A DNA stretch of 64,000 nt, from the NCBI GenBank assembly GCA_037074615.1, contig CM073538.1, forward strand, positions 19,834,568 to 19,898,567, written 5' to 3'. Shown here in pieces: positions 45,477 through 57,417 of the stretch (the first letter of the stretch is position 1; every line of letters begins with the position of its first letter). A model generated the notes under the pieces. The model saw only the letters and a program-made list of their open reading frames with translations. It was not told the DNA's origin and searched no databases. Origin of the DNA: Leucaena leucocephala. Lineage: Eukaryota > Streptophyta > Magnoliopsida > Fabales > Fabaceae. The position numbers were made by a program, and so were the translations under genes.

Positions 45477-48029
45477 ATGATGCGAATCCTCCATCATCAA
45501 CTGGGATTTCGGTTGAAAATTCTTTACAATATCAACATAAACCAAAATTTCAACTTTTTCTCCACTTTGTCACAAGCTCTTCTTCCTCCACAGGACCCAT
45601 ATCTTCCGATTCGTAATCAACGAAAAATCAGACGTGAATTAGTCAACTTGTTACAATCCTCTGATTCAGCAGTTCCCGTGTCGCATTACAAGAAAATTCA
45701 TGCCCACATTGTGATTTTGGGATTTCACCAAGATGTCTTCATCACAAATATTCTCTTGTATAAATACTCAAAAGGGCATCTTCTCAGTGATGCGCAGAAT
45801 ATGTTTGATAAAATGCCTGAGAGAAACCTGATTACTTGGTCTTCTATGGTTTCTATGTATACCCAACATAACTACAATGAAGAAGCATTGACGTTGTTCT
45901 TCCGATTTAGAAGAAGCAGCGGCCAGAAACCAAATGAATACATCTTAGCCAGTGTCATTCGAGCTTGCACACAATTGGGTAGTATCAGTCAAGCTCTTCA
46001 AATACATGGTTTTGTTGTTAAAGTTGGCTTCCTTCATGATCTTTATGTTGGTACCTCTTTGATTGATTTTTACACCAAACATGGCAATATTGATGAAGCC
46101 AGGCTGGTGTTTTGTGGTCTAGCGTCAAAAAGTTCAGTCACCTGGACTACAATTATAGCAGGGCATATCAAACATGGAAGGAGTGACGTTTCCTTAAGTT
46201 TATTCAACCAAATGAGGGAAACTGATGTATCACCTGACAGATATATACTTTCTAGTGTTTTAAGTGCTTGTTCGACGCTTGAGTTTCTCAAAGGTGGTAA
46301 GCAAATTCATGCTTATGTATTGAGGAGGGGAATCGACATTGATGTCTCAGTGGTAAATGGACTTGTAGATTTTTATTTTAAGTGCCATAAAGTGAAAACT
46401 GGTAGGAAATTATTTGGTCAGATGGTAGAGAAAAATCTTGTTTCATGGACCACAATGATTGCAGGTTACATGCAGAATTCATTGGATTGGGATGCCATGA
46501 AGCTTTTCCTTGAAATGGCAAACAACGGTTTCCAACCGGATGCGTTCGCTTGCACAAGCATTCTCACTTCATGTGGTTCACTACAGGCTCTAGATATGGG
46601 AAGGCAAGTGCATGCTTATACCATCAAGGCCAATCTTGAAAATGATAATTTTGTGAAAAATGGTTTGGTTGACATGTATGCAAAATGTGATTCTTTAACC
46701 GAGGCAAGAAAAGTCTTCGACCTCGTGGCTGGTTCTAATGTTGTCTCCTTCAATGCAATGATAGAGGGGTATTGTAAACAAGAGAAGCTGCATGAAGCAT
46801 TAGATCTTTTCCATGAAATGATGCTAAGTTCATCGCCACCGACTCTCTTAACATTTGTAAGCCTTCTAGGATTATGTGCTTCCTTATTTCACCTAAAGCT
46901 AAGCAACCAAATCCATGGCATCATTATCCAATGTGGTTTCTCTTTAGACATTTTTGCTGGAAGTGCTCTGATAGATGTTTATTCAAAATGCTTATTTGTT
47001 AGGGATGCCAGACTCGTTTTCGAAGACACAGATGAGAAGGATGTTGTAGTATGGAATGCAATGTTTTCCGGATATACGCAAAACATGGAAAGTGAGGAGG
47101 CTCTCAAACTTTTCAAAGATTTACAGATGTCAAAAATAAGGCCCAACGAATTCACTTTCGCCGCTGTAATTGCAGCGACGAGTAACCTAGCAAGTCTGCA
47201 TCATGGTCAGCAGATTCATGACCAAGTCATAAAGACGGGTCTTGACAATGATCCCTTTGTCACAAATTCTCTCGTGGATATGTATGCCAAATGTGGAAAC
47301 ATCCATGAGGCTCACCGAGCTTTCAGTTCCACAACTATGAGAGACATCGCATGCTGGAATTCGATGATTTCTACATATGCACAACACGGAGAAGCAAAAG
47401 ACGCTCTTCAGATGTTCGAATGCATGATTAAGGAGGGAACACAACCTAATTTTGTCACCTTTGTTGGTGTGCTCTCAGCGTGTAGCCACGCAGGACTCGT
47501 TGACCTCGGGTTTCATAATTTTAAATCAATGGCAGCTCAATATGGAATTGAACCAGGAATGGAACATTATGCTTGTATGGTTTCCCTCTTGGGCCGAGCC
47601 GGGAGAGTATACGAAGCCAAGGAGTTCATCGAGACAATGCCGATAAAACCAGCACCAGTAGTGTGGAGGAGTCTGCTTAGTGCATGCAGATTCAATGGTC
47701 ATGTTGAACTAGGAATATATGCAGCTGATATGGCAATTTCAAGTGATCCAACAGATAGTGGATCATATATCATGCTTTCTAACATATTTGCTTCTAAAGG
47801 TATGTGGTTAAATGTGAGGAAGGTGAGGGAACAAATGGATATAAGTGGAGTGATGAAAGAACCAGGTTGTAGTTGGATTGAAGTAAATAATGAGGTTCAT
47901 ATGTTTATTGCCAGAGATACATCTCATCGTGACACTCTAGTTATAGCTTCAGTTTTAGACAACTTAGTTCTGCAGATCAAAGGGCTTGGTTATGAGGTGG
48001 TTAGTGTCCCTATTCTGATAGATGATTGA
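45477..48029 (+). CDS. Pentatricopeptide repeat protein, PLS class with E domain (At4g39530-like)
   Basis: Intronless gene of 850 residues made almost entirely of P, L and S-type PPR motifs. Such proteins bind organelle RNA one base per repeat and act in RNA editing or processing. Repeats run from about residue 50 (KKIHAHIVILGF) to about 690, with typical words such as NGLVDMYAKC, WTTMIAGYMQN, GRQVHAY and WNSMISTYAQHGEAKDAL.MF. The tail (GRAGRVYEAKEFIETMPIKP, VWRSLLSAC, SGSYIMLSNI.ASKGMW, EPGCSWIEV) is the E/E+ domain. There is no DYW deaminase, so any editing role would need a partner. The first in-frame ATG is at 45477, with another directly after it. The N-terminus is basic and hydroxylated and fits a mitochondrial (or dual) presequence; this is inferred. 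The gene has no frame damage. It lies between shikimate kinase and DRG1, the place of At4g39530 in Arabidopsis. Confidence 0.93.
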   Translation: MMRILHHQLGFRLKILYNININQNFNFFSTLSQALLPPQDPYLPIRNQRKIRRELVNLLQSSDSAVPVSHYKKIHAHIVILGFHQDVFITNILLYKYSKGHLLSDAQNMFDKMPERNLITWSSMVSMYTQHNYNEEALTLFFRFRRSSGQKPNEYILASVIRACTQLGSISQALQIHGFVVKVGFLHDLYVGTSLIDFYTKHGNIDEARLVFCGLASKSSVTWTTIIAGHIKHGRSDVSLSLFNQMRETDVSPDRYILSSVLSACSTLEFLKGGKQIHAYVLRRGIDIDVSVVNGLVDFYFKCHKVKTGRKLFGQMVEKNLVSWTTMIAGYMQNSLDWDAMKLFLEMANNGFQPDAFACTSILTSCGSLQALDMGRQVHAYTIKANLENDNFVKNGLVDMYAKCDSLTEARKVFDLVAGSNVVSFNAMIEGYCKQEKLHEALDLFHEMMLSSSPPTLLTFVSLLGLCASLFHLKLSNQIHGIIIQCGFSLDIFAGSALIDVYSKCLFVRDARLVFEDTDEKDVVVWNAMFSGYTQNMESEEALKLFKDLQMSKIRPNEFTFAAVIAATSNLASLHHGQQIHDQVIKTGLDNDPFVTNSLVDMYAKCGNIHEAHRAFSSTTMRDIACWNSMISTYAQHGEAKDALQMFECMIKEGTQPNFVTFVGVLSACSHAGLVDLGFHNFKSMAAQYGIEPGMEHYACMVSLLGRAGRVYEAKEFIETMPIKPAPVVWRSLLSACRFNGHVELGIYAADMAISSDPTDSGSYIMLSNIFASKGMWLNVRKVREQMDISGVMKEPGCSWIEVNNEVHMFIARDTSHRDTLVIASVLDNLVLQIKGLGYEVVSVPILIDD

Positions 48030-49673
48030 GACCAGTCATATTTTTTTTTCTAAGTATGTATATTATTCTATTGGAATCAATTATATTTAAGTACTATCAA
48101 TAACTAAATATAGGCACTTCTTCTAATGAGGATTTAAATATTAGTTTGTCAATTTACAAGGGACCAACCCTTCCTGATAGATCCCATTCCTTTTGGTTGA
48201 GACCAGTGTGATAACAAGTTGATCTTTTTTTATGTCAAGCCTCTGCCTAACAATTCATTAAATCAATGTTGAGCTTCAAGATTAGAGAGAACATTTAATA
48301 AAGTTATTGAGCTGAACCTTTTATTTACAATTTATTTAAAGATTTAGTTTTTTTTTTGATACAAAATTTTTTAGAAAAGGGTTGGGTTCATCCATGATTT
48401 AAGGGTAGGGAGTCTCCCTTCCTCTTAGGCGATACCAATGTCGGGCAGAGCGAGCCGTCTATTATTCTCAGGCGTAAACTTAAGCACCTAAGAGCTATGA
48501 TGCCTCCCCAAACGCTGCGACTGGAACCACAATAAAGTGGTACTCCCCAGGGTTCGAACACACTCCAAATGGTAGTATGTCTCATCCCTTCGTCAGCTGA
48601 ACCCACGGACAATGGGTAAAGATTTAGTTGTTAATAGAATATAATAACATTGTGGGATCTATGTAACTGATTTCACGTAATAGAATAACAATGTTGAGTT
48701 TGAAGAGAACTGCATAATGGATCGGCCTAAATTTAGACAGGGACATAGACTTTTCCTTGGAATGTAACCAATTAACCATACGCGCTTCACAAAACATTAA
48801 CATTGTAGTGGGGAAATCTATGATCCATTTTGGATACAAGTGTTTGGGTTTTAGATATTTCAGTGTTCTTTCCTTATCCTCCACTTTAATTCATGTTTTT
48901 AATTGCTAAATGGTCGTGGCCTCCATTTTATACGCATACGTTTACATATGTTGATTTGTATAAGAGGGCAATTTTCAGATATTGAGGAAAGGGTTCGAAG
49001 ATGGCCCTGTTCACTCTTGGGATGCTAATGTATAATTCAAAAGTTTAAAGTTGTAAATAAATTCATAAATTGCAATACCATCTCACTGCTTCTACTACTA
49101 CTAATTACTATTTTAATTTAATAACTCTGCTTCTTGAGTTACAAAAAACTACAATGATGTTACCTTTCATCTATGCCATAGTAAGTTTTTTTTATTATGT
49201 TTCTATCTGAATCGTTTGAATTATATTTGAATAATTTATTTTTTTTAAAAAAATTGAATTTGAATACCTTCTGAGAAATTATGATTAAAAAATAGTCCTA
49301 TTATATATCTGCTCTCTTTAAAAATATTAAAATAATAAAAAAGCTAAGATATCTTTCACACAAAAAAAATCGATTTCCCCTAATTATTAGGGTCTTAAAC
49401 TCTCTTTCTTACGACAGCCCAAAGCGGTACTTCATTACTTGGCTGGCCTGGCCCAACAGGCTTCACCATTTAAGGAACGGCCCAATTCTATTTATATCGC
49501 AAAACTGGTTGTTCGTCTTGTTGCATTTGTACGCCCTCCGACCTCAGCTCTCCTCTTCGAACAAGAGAGCACAACTTCTAATAAGTTCTTAGCTCTCATA
49601 ATCCAATCGCTCTTCCCGCTAGCAGAAATCTCCATCTCCCTTTTCTTTTCTCGGAGGTTCTCTTTCTTCAACA
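48030..49673. other. Intergenic DNA between PPR and DRG1
   Basis: Contains the young SINE at 48350-48616. The last 250 bp before 49674 are of mixed composition and probably include the DRG1 promoter and leader. No other gene is seen. Confidence 0.5.
48350..48616 (-). mobile_element. SINE copy 4 (youngest, tRNA-like head intact)
   Basis: Read on the - strand it starts CCCATTGTCCGTGGGTTCAG, has a pol III A-box-like region and a B box GTGTTCGAACCC about 55 bp in, then a tRNA-unrelated body, and ends in TTTTGTATC plus an A-run. It is 267 bp long and flanked by a perfect 13-bp duplication TAAAGATTTAGTT (48337-48349 and 48617-48629). It keeps CpG and G+C content lost from the four other copies. 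No coding capacity; mobilised by a LINE in trans, as is usual for SINEs. Confidence 0.9.
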
Positions 49674-52600
49674 ATGGCGACGGTGATGCAGAAAATCAAA
49701 GACATCGAAGATGAGGTTCCTATACTTTGCCTTAATTCTTGCTTGATCCAGTCTCACTCTGAGAGCATTATAGGACTTTCCTGTTGTCATGTAATTGGTT
49801 TGATTGAAAATTTTACGTTATGACGGTCTTTGTTAATTTAGGAACTTCGAACTTTCGACTATTTCTCAGGGCGGAGAGATTTGTTGCTGTATCGCAGTAT
49901 TTTTCTTTCCTTTTTTTTGGCTATATTTACGTTCGATTGAGAACGATTGAAAAAAAAACATTTAAAACCAAACTATATAAACTTCAGAGCATACTCTTTC
50001 TTTGGTTGCTAGGTGGATTTGAGTTCATTTAAGTTAATCGCGAAGGTTTGCATTTACAATGTTAAAGCGTCAAGTAGGAAATTAAAGGTGTCATGGTTCT
50101 CAGAATACCTGAAGTTGGTTTATTGAAACTAAAATAACTGCTCAAATGTCTATTTATTTATGCGAGATTAATCTTTAGATTCTTTTTGTACAATTTTTTT
50201 TAATTGTATCTCTGAGGAGTACATAGCCATAAAAAAGAATTGTATATTCTGATCGTTTTAATGCGATGGACAGTAGCTTTACTATATTGTGCAATTTTAT
50301 TCACATTATGAGCATTGTTGTGTTCAATTTCGCAGATGGCAAGGACTCAAAAGAACAAGGCTACCGCTCATCATTTAGGCTTGCTGAAGGTGAATACCTT
50401 GGTTCATTTTGTTTGATTATCAAGTTACATTCTGGAAAATATGTTTGGGTTGCATTAATATTAATAACCAGTTTGTTGTAATTGAATTTATTTTTATGGT
50501 TATAAATGACGTATTCTTTAGCATAGTTGAAGCCTACTTTTATAGGCCAGGGGATAAATGAGGTTAAGTATTACAGAAATGTCATGTCTTGGTCAATTGT
50601 TACCGCAGTGAAAAATTGGTATGTTGGTATTTGAAGGGGTTAAAGGACAGAATTGCTATATTGATATGACTTGCATTTGCAAGTGCTTATGGCCACTGAT
50701 CCTATCCTTTCCCTAATATTTTGTTGTCAAAGTAGGCTTTTATGGGCATTTGGTTGTGCCTGTCTCCATTAGTATTGAGTATTAAGAACTATTGGTAGTC
50801 TTTGGAGGGGTAATAAAATTTTATGTCAGCTCATACGTGTATTGTCATATGGTTAAAAGGATGGAAAATGCTAAATGAAACTCTGGAATTAAGTTCTCTC
50901 CATAAAAAAACCTCAGAGGATTCCTTGTTTTTTTTCCCACTGTGATCCTTGATATGATTTTTTTTCTTAAATGTGATATTGGAAGGGAAGATGGATGTTT
51001 TCTTTTTTAATGTTGTTTCTTTGGATGATGAAGTTTCCATGACGATATAATCATACTTGAAATTCAATCCTTACATTTTTCAAACATAACCTAAAATTGT
51101 CTTTTTATATGCTTTTGTGTCGCTATATTTTGTAGAGTAAGTAAAATATTTGTAAATGCATGGTACCAGGCCAAACTTGCAAAGTTGAGGAGGGAACTAC
51201 TGGAACCTTCATCTAAGGGAGGTGGGGGTGCTGGCGAAGGTTTTGATGTTACTAAAAGTGGGGATGCAAGAGTTGGTCTTGTGGGATTTCCTTCAGTTGG
51301 CAAATCTACTCTACTGAATAAGCTGACTGGGACATTTTCAGAGGTATGGAAGTTTTATTATGTAAAATTTTAATCTTTAATTAGTATATGCTAGATCATT
51401 TTGTCAATATTTTCTTTCCTTGTATTGATTAGCATTTCATTTAGAATAGTCTGAGGAATTGATGCAGCCTTGAATAGGATTAAGACAATGAGAACCTTAA
51501 GTAGAAAGTGATTGAGAAATGGAAAAGGTAGGAATAAGCTTTAAGCAATCTGAATAACCTAGTCAACTATAACCTTCTGTACAACCTCAGTGCTTTCATA
51601 ACCCTCCTTTTCAGGAAGGCAGTTTATCATAATTCACCGTAAGAGATGATGGACAACATAATTTTCTGAAGTATCTAATTTTTAGGTTATGTGGAGGTAT
51701 TTTCTGATTGATTCAACCTTTTTTCTCTATTTTCAGGTTGCTTCTTATGAGTTTACCACTTTAACTTGCATCCCAGGCGTGATAGTGTATCGTGGAGCTA
51801 AAATTCAGGTACAGCCACAGAAAGAAGCGTTGTTGTATCATTCAGGCATTTGAAAAATTTTAAGTTGAATTCCTTATCTTGTGAGAGACTAGTTGTTCCC
51901 ACTAATATTGTTTGTTTTAAAAGGAAATATTTTAACTGTATTCTCACTGCTTAAAATTTGTTGTCAATGAGTTGGATATGCCTGTGTAAAGTAACAATCT
52001 TCTGTGGTTGTAATGTTATAATATTCCAATTTATGAGTCATGATCTCGTATCAGCGTCCACTTATCTTTGCATGGTTGGGCAGAAATTTTTGGTTGGTAC
52101 TATTTTTTTGAACTTGAAGTTCTAGGCTCACACCAGGTTCATCCTCACACTTCAGAGTAATTTTGCTTTACTCCCCTTTAAGGTTTTGATAAGAAGTAGG
52201 CCTGAATTTTGTGTTAGACAGTAGTTTTGCAATTCTTCAGTATATTTGTCTGGAGAGGAGTGCCCACATCTTATCTTGAAAGCTATGCACTATACTGCTT
52301 TAAGAGATCTTCTGTTTCAGATTTGCAGAAATTTTAAATAGCCTTTTGATAATTTTAACCTCTTGGCTTCTCCTTTCATTTTTCATACTTGGTCTTTAGA
52401 ATATCTCGTAGTTCATTTTCATTACTTGTATCCTTTATCTCATTTAATCTTTCCTTTTATCAAAAGAGTAAAACAAGAAATATTTACGAATGGTACTAAT
52501 TAAATTCTATTTGGCAGTTGCTGGATCTTCCCGGTATCATTGAGGGTGCTAAGGATGGAAAAGGAAGAGGAAGGCAGGTAAAAAGTTTTACTACTATGTA

Positions 52601-55600
52601 ATTAACATAATTTAGTTTCATGCTGCTTCTTTGGGATTATTTGTGTCCGGACTGCTTAGCTTCAATTAGCCAGCTATGTGCATAAAATGTAAACTCTATT
52701 TTATGTTTAAAATTCCTTATAAAATTTAGAGAATGTTTTGCATCATTGGCCTTTCATTGAATGCATGCGTAAGTCCAGGAGGATCATTTCATTATGTGCA
52801 TAAAATTTGCGTTTATGTATTTTTTACATAGTCTAAAGTGTTGGAGCACCTTGGTCTGTATATTGAATACATCGAACTTTGTATTTGTTGCTCTTCTCCA
52901 GATTCCACATAGCAACTGTCATTGACGTTATAAGGGATTTTTTAAGTGTTTCAAGAGATTGAGACCCAACATTCTATTACATTTTACTGTTGAACTATTG
53001 AGTTTTTCTATGATCATTACATGTTGGTTTTTTTTTTTAAATTACGTCCATGACATGTTAATGATGCGGCTTTCAAGTCTTGTCAGCAGTTGAATGTACC
53101 TTTTTTTTGGGTCTTACAGCAATGAAGGTTTCTTTTCATTCATGATTTCTCAGCGCCATTTCATCTTTCTTTGCATATCTGTGTATTGGTTTGTGAACTG
53201 TTTTGCTAATGCAGGTTATCAGTACGGCAAGGACATGCAACTGCATTTTGATTGTCCTTGATGCAATAAAGCCAATAACTCATAAGCGCCTTATAGAAAA
53301 AGAGCTTGAGGGATTTGGCATAAGGTAATATTAGGTGTTATTTCTCTTGCTTCTGTTATGTTACTGTCTGTGTGGCAATGTTGGTATGGTATGGGTTTTT
53401 GGTTTTCATTCCCGCAGTGAAGTACAATTCTGAAAGATAGTTGACTCTTGGTCTAGCTTCCTGATTGAGTCTTTATGGAAGCAGCCCTTTACCATTTTGC
53501 TTTACTATTTCTGCGTCCGTGTCCATTTCACGTATTAATTGTCAACTTATAAATTCTGACATTAATGAAAATTTGTTAGTAGTCTCACTCAATTTCTCCC
53601 CCGCGTTTCTCTCATGTGCATGAAGTTCTGCCTCCTTTAAGGGGTAACAATTTTGATTTTAAGTAACCTGAATACGATCTGAATGCACAAATGTAAAAAT
53701 TCAACAAATAATCAAACTGAACTTCTTGATTGTTATGGAACTAGCCTGTATCTGTAAGTCCTGGTGAATTTAAGTTTCTTGTGAAACACCGTGCATACTT
53801 GGTTTTAACTCTGATAATGATATTATTGTTTACTTTTTTCCACTATTCATGTTTTGGGTTTATTTGGCCATTTGCCATTCAGGTGTGAATGGTCATATGT
53901 ATGATATTTTTATGCATTTGATTAAAATATTCGGCTTTTGAGATATTCCTGCTTCTATTTTCTTTTCTTTGGAAGATCAGCGTCACACTCATTTTATTTA
54001 TAATTTATCTTTTAACCACAGGTTAAACAAAGAACCACCAAATCTGACTTTTAGGAAGAAAGATAAAGGTGGAATCAATCTCACATCAACTGTGACCAAT
54101 ACACATCTGGATCTTGACACAGTGAAGGCTATATGTAGTGAGTATAGAATTCACAATGCTGATATTACTCTCAGATACGATGCTACTGCAGATGACTTAA
54201 TAGATGTCATAGAGGGCAGTAGGATATACATGCCTTGTATCTATGTTGTGAACAAGATTGATCAGATTACGCTCGAGGAGTTGGAGATCTTGGATAAGCT
54301 ACCCCATTACTGCCCAATCAGGTAATTTTTCACTTGGTCATTGTATTTTCTCGTATTAAAAAAATGCATATTGTTATTTGTTTGTAGCTTTTGGTGGATT
54401 TTCATAATTGTAATTCTTTGTTTTTTTTTACAAAAATATAAAATAGAATGTAAAAATTATTCTTATTCTAAATATTTCCTCAAATGCATTTGAGTTGATG
54501 AGTTCTGAGTAGTTTTGATAATTTGATTGAGGGGTCTGAGGTCTCTTATTTACTGATGTCCCTGATATGTGCCAAAATGTATTGGAGATATTTACAGTTT
54601 TCCATTGATATTGTGATTGAATCTATTTTTGCCTTTCCTTGATATTCGGTTTACCAAAACTTTAGTTGCGTTGGTGTATGCTCCAGTGGATCCTCTCCTT
54701 GCTCCAGCCTTGCATTCATTCTCTGTTGTATGACACTGTCTAAATTTTTTGTTCCTTTAAGTTTTTGTCTTCGTTTATGGTTATGGAATCCACCATTAGC
54801 ATCAGGAATTTTACCAAAGCCTCGCTTTGTTATTGCATTCAACAATTAAATGTTGAGAACTAGGTTTAAGGTGCAATGTGATCAAGCCATTATAGAAAGT
54901 AAAATAGTGCCTTGTGTAAAGAAATGCTACTTTACATGGTTGAATTTGTGGTTTATAATTTTTTTTATGGTGCAGTGCTCACCTGGAGTGGAACCTTGAT
55001 GGTCTGCTTGAGAAAGTTTGGGAATATCTGAATTTGACTCGTATTTATACTAAGCCAAAAGGGATGAATCCTGACTATGAAGACCCTGTAATATTGTCAT
55101 CTAAGAAGAGGACAGTGGAGGCCTTCTGCAATCGCATTCACAAGGATATGCTTAAACAGTTTAAATAGTGAGTACTTTGTCCTACAATTTGATATTACTT
55201 AAGGTTTATGCATTCAAAATGCCACGCAATTTTCCATGCTAGCTTGAGTGAGGGGTTAGTAGTTTAAAAAGTTTGGTTTTGAGAACTGTATCCAGGGTGT
55301 AAGTAGTCTTGTTATGTATATCATGCATTATACTCAGCAAGTGATTATTTTTTTTCAAGGGTGGAAAATTAGTTTTATTTATGTAGATCTGTTCACTGTG
55401 ATGGTCCCATCTCTTAAACATGGTTGCAGATGTTTATTAGTCATATGTGCAGTGCTCATACTTTCTTCTCTCATTTATACTTTTATTAGAATGGATCTCA
55501 TGATTGTTTAATGAATGTAATTGGAAGAGCCCCTGAAAACACTAACTGGCTGATGAGCCCACCGCAATATTTGGTTCAATGGAGGAGAGGGGAGGGGAGG

Positions 55601-56168
55601 GTAGGGAGGGATTTTAATAATCCCTCAAAATTCCCTCAATTAAAATTTTCCCTCCCCTCTCCTCCCTTTTCCCCCCAACCAAACGAACCTCACATCAACT
55701 TATGGTCGTGAAATGTCCTGAAATGTAATTTTCCTATCATGTCATATGTAGACATGTCTGCCACTATGTGGACTTGGGGGTTTATTTGATCACATCTGCT
55801 AATACTGGATTCCATTTGTTTGATGTTGTTATTCCAAATGCTTATGTCCCTTTTTGGGGGTTCCATTGTATGGTCCTCTGCTTATGCTTACTATTGATGC
55901 AGTGCTTTGGTTTGGGGTTCGAGTGCGAAGCACAAGCCTCAAAGAGTTGGCAAGGTCCGTGCCACTTAAACTGTTATTTTATCTTTGTTTTCTTCCTCAT
56001 TTTGTCTTTCTACCCAACCCCATTTATTAAATTATATATATACATCTTTTGATATATATTTATATATACATATATATCAAAAGATGTAGAATTCTAATCA
56101 GGGTTTTGCTTCTTCAGGAACATGAACTTGAGGATGAAGATGTCGTTCAGATTATCAAAAAAGTATAG
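49674..56168 (+). CDS. DRG1: Developmentally regulated GTP-binding protein 1 (DRG1)
   Basis: OBG/DRG-type GTPase conserved in all eukaryotes, cytosolic, associated with translating ribosomes and DFRP partner proteins. Ten exons: 49674-49715, 50336-50389, 51170-51343, 51737-51808, 52518-52577, 53215-53324, 54022-54321, 54976-55167, 55903-55954, 56118-56168. All phases fit, giving 368 residues (Arabidopsis DRG1, At4g39520, has 369). The N-terminal helix [16 protein letters not shown] is typical. G1 is GFPSVGKST (71-79), the switch region [11 protein letters not shown] (94-104), G3 DLPG (117-120), G4 NKID (248-251) and G5 SAH (from 271). The C-terminal TGS domain starts near 291 (RIYTKPKG) and includes KYALVWGSS. 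Gly-rich residues 49-56 precede the G domain. Introns hold a foldback MITE (55574-55694) and a perfect palindrome (56041-56088). No damage seen. Confidence 0.95.
55574..55694. mobile_element. Foldback MITE in DRG1 intron 8
   Basis: TTGGTTCAATGGAGGAGAGG on the left pairs with the inward-read right end GAGGTTCGTTTGGTTGGGGG. Runs of GGGAGGG on one side face CCCTCCC on the other, around a short centre containing AATAATCCCTC. It is about 120 bp and G+C-rich against an A/T-rich intron. Target duplication not resolved. Confidence 0.55.
56041..56088. repeat. Perfect 18-bp inverted repeat in DRG1 intron 9
   Basis: TACATCTTTTGATATATA (56041-56058) and its exact reverse complement (56071-56088) are separated by 12 A/T bases. 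The RNA could form a hairpin 30 bp before the last exon. It may be an A/T-rich MITE remnant. Confidence 0.8.
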
Positions 56169-57417
56169 TTTGCTTTGCAAGGGATTGAAGATGATATATG
56201 ACAAGTGATCTGAAAGCAAGCCAGGTAAATTGGGATTGTGTTCTAAGGCAATTTTGTGTTCCAAAGTCTGTGAGTTGCATTCCCATCACTTGTTTTGTGC
56301 CCCTTCTTCAGTGGGGAATTTGGTATAGATTATGGCGCTGCTTGTTGTATAGTAGGGGATTGACTCAATACGCTAGACTAATGATAAAATTATCTTGTAT
56401 GAGAATTTGCTATGTTGGTAACATGGAATTCCTTTCACATCTTTCTGCATAGCCCAATTTTGGTTCATAGAATTTTTCAGTAAATTATTTTTTCCTTGGC
56501 CAGATTCAGTTAATTAAATTGAACTCGAAGCATAGTTCAATTATACTTGATATTTTTCTTGTTTAGAAGATTACATATGCCTACCACCCTTGATATTTCC
56601 CCCTTCAATTTATTTTGTGGTAAATCATGGTGCAGAAATTTTATTTTAATATGAATTTTTTCCGCAAAAGAAGTATTTTCACATGATACTGGTTAGTATT
56701 AGTACACACTCGTATTTGGTTTTATCAATTAATCTCAATTTGATTTTTGTTGAGTTCTAAATGGGTGTAAATCTCTTGTTTTTTTTAAATCCGCGTACCC
56801 AAATCTAATTCAAAACATTTCTTAATTAAATCTTCTCTACTTTATCTATTGTTACCGTATCCTGGCTGGTGTTAATTCTAATTCTTTTGTTCTGCGGGCT
56901 TGTGATTTTCTAGTTTGGAGGATCGAAAAATTATAAATTACTCCAAGGCAGTAATGAGCAACTTGGCTCGGGACTTTGTTTTGAATTGCGAATAACTTTT
57001 TAACAGTTGAAATTTCCATATTTCAGAAAAATGAATCGAAAAATGCCAAAATATGTTTTAAGCGAATAAGAGCTAACTGAGTAATGAGGTTAGAGTGCAA
57101 GACGTAAGAAACAATAGAATCTCAAACTTAAAATGTGACGCCATTGTCAGAAGATGGCCAACCAATAAACATGGACGTCTCTGCTGAACTGGAATTAGGA
57201 TCGCCTTAATGTTTATAATTTTTATCTGCATTTCTGAATATTTTAGGGAGTAGTGTCACCAATTTAAGAGCAGGATCCAAAGGGAAAGAAAAACCTTCAT
57301 TCTAAATCAAAAGGGGAAAAGGGGAAAACAATTAATCACCCAATAGGAAGAAGCATGATTGTCCCTAACCAAATAATCTACATAAGACCAGAAAAGTAAT
57401 GTACCCCATCTCTAATA
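56169..57417. other. Intergenic DNA between DRG1 and the NOI gene
   Basis: The two genes converge here, so this stretch holds both 3' UTRs. No other gene or repeat is seen. Confidence 0.5.

Noticed and set aside
48388..48612. 74-codon - strand frame
   Set aside because: It is the body of the SINE, which is non-coding.
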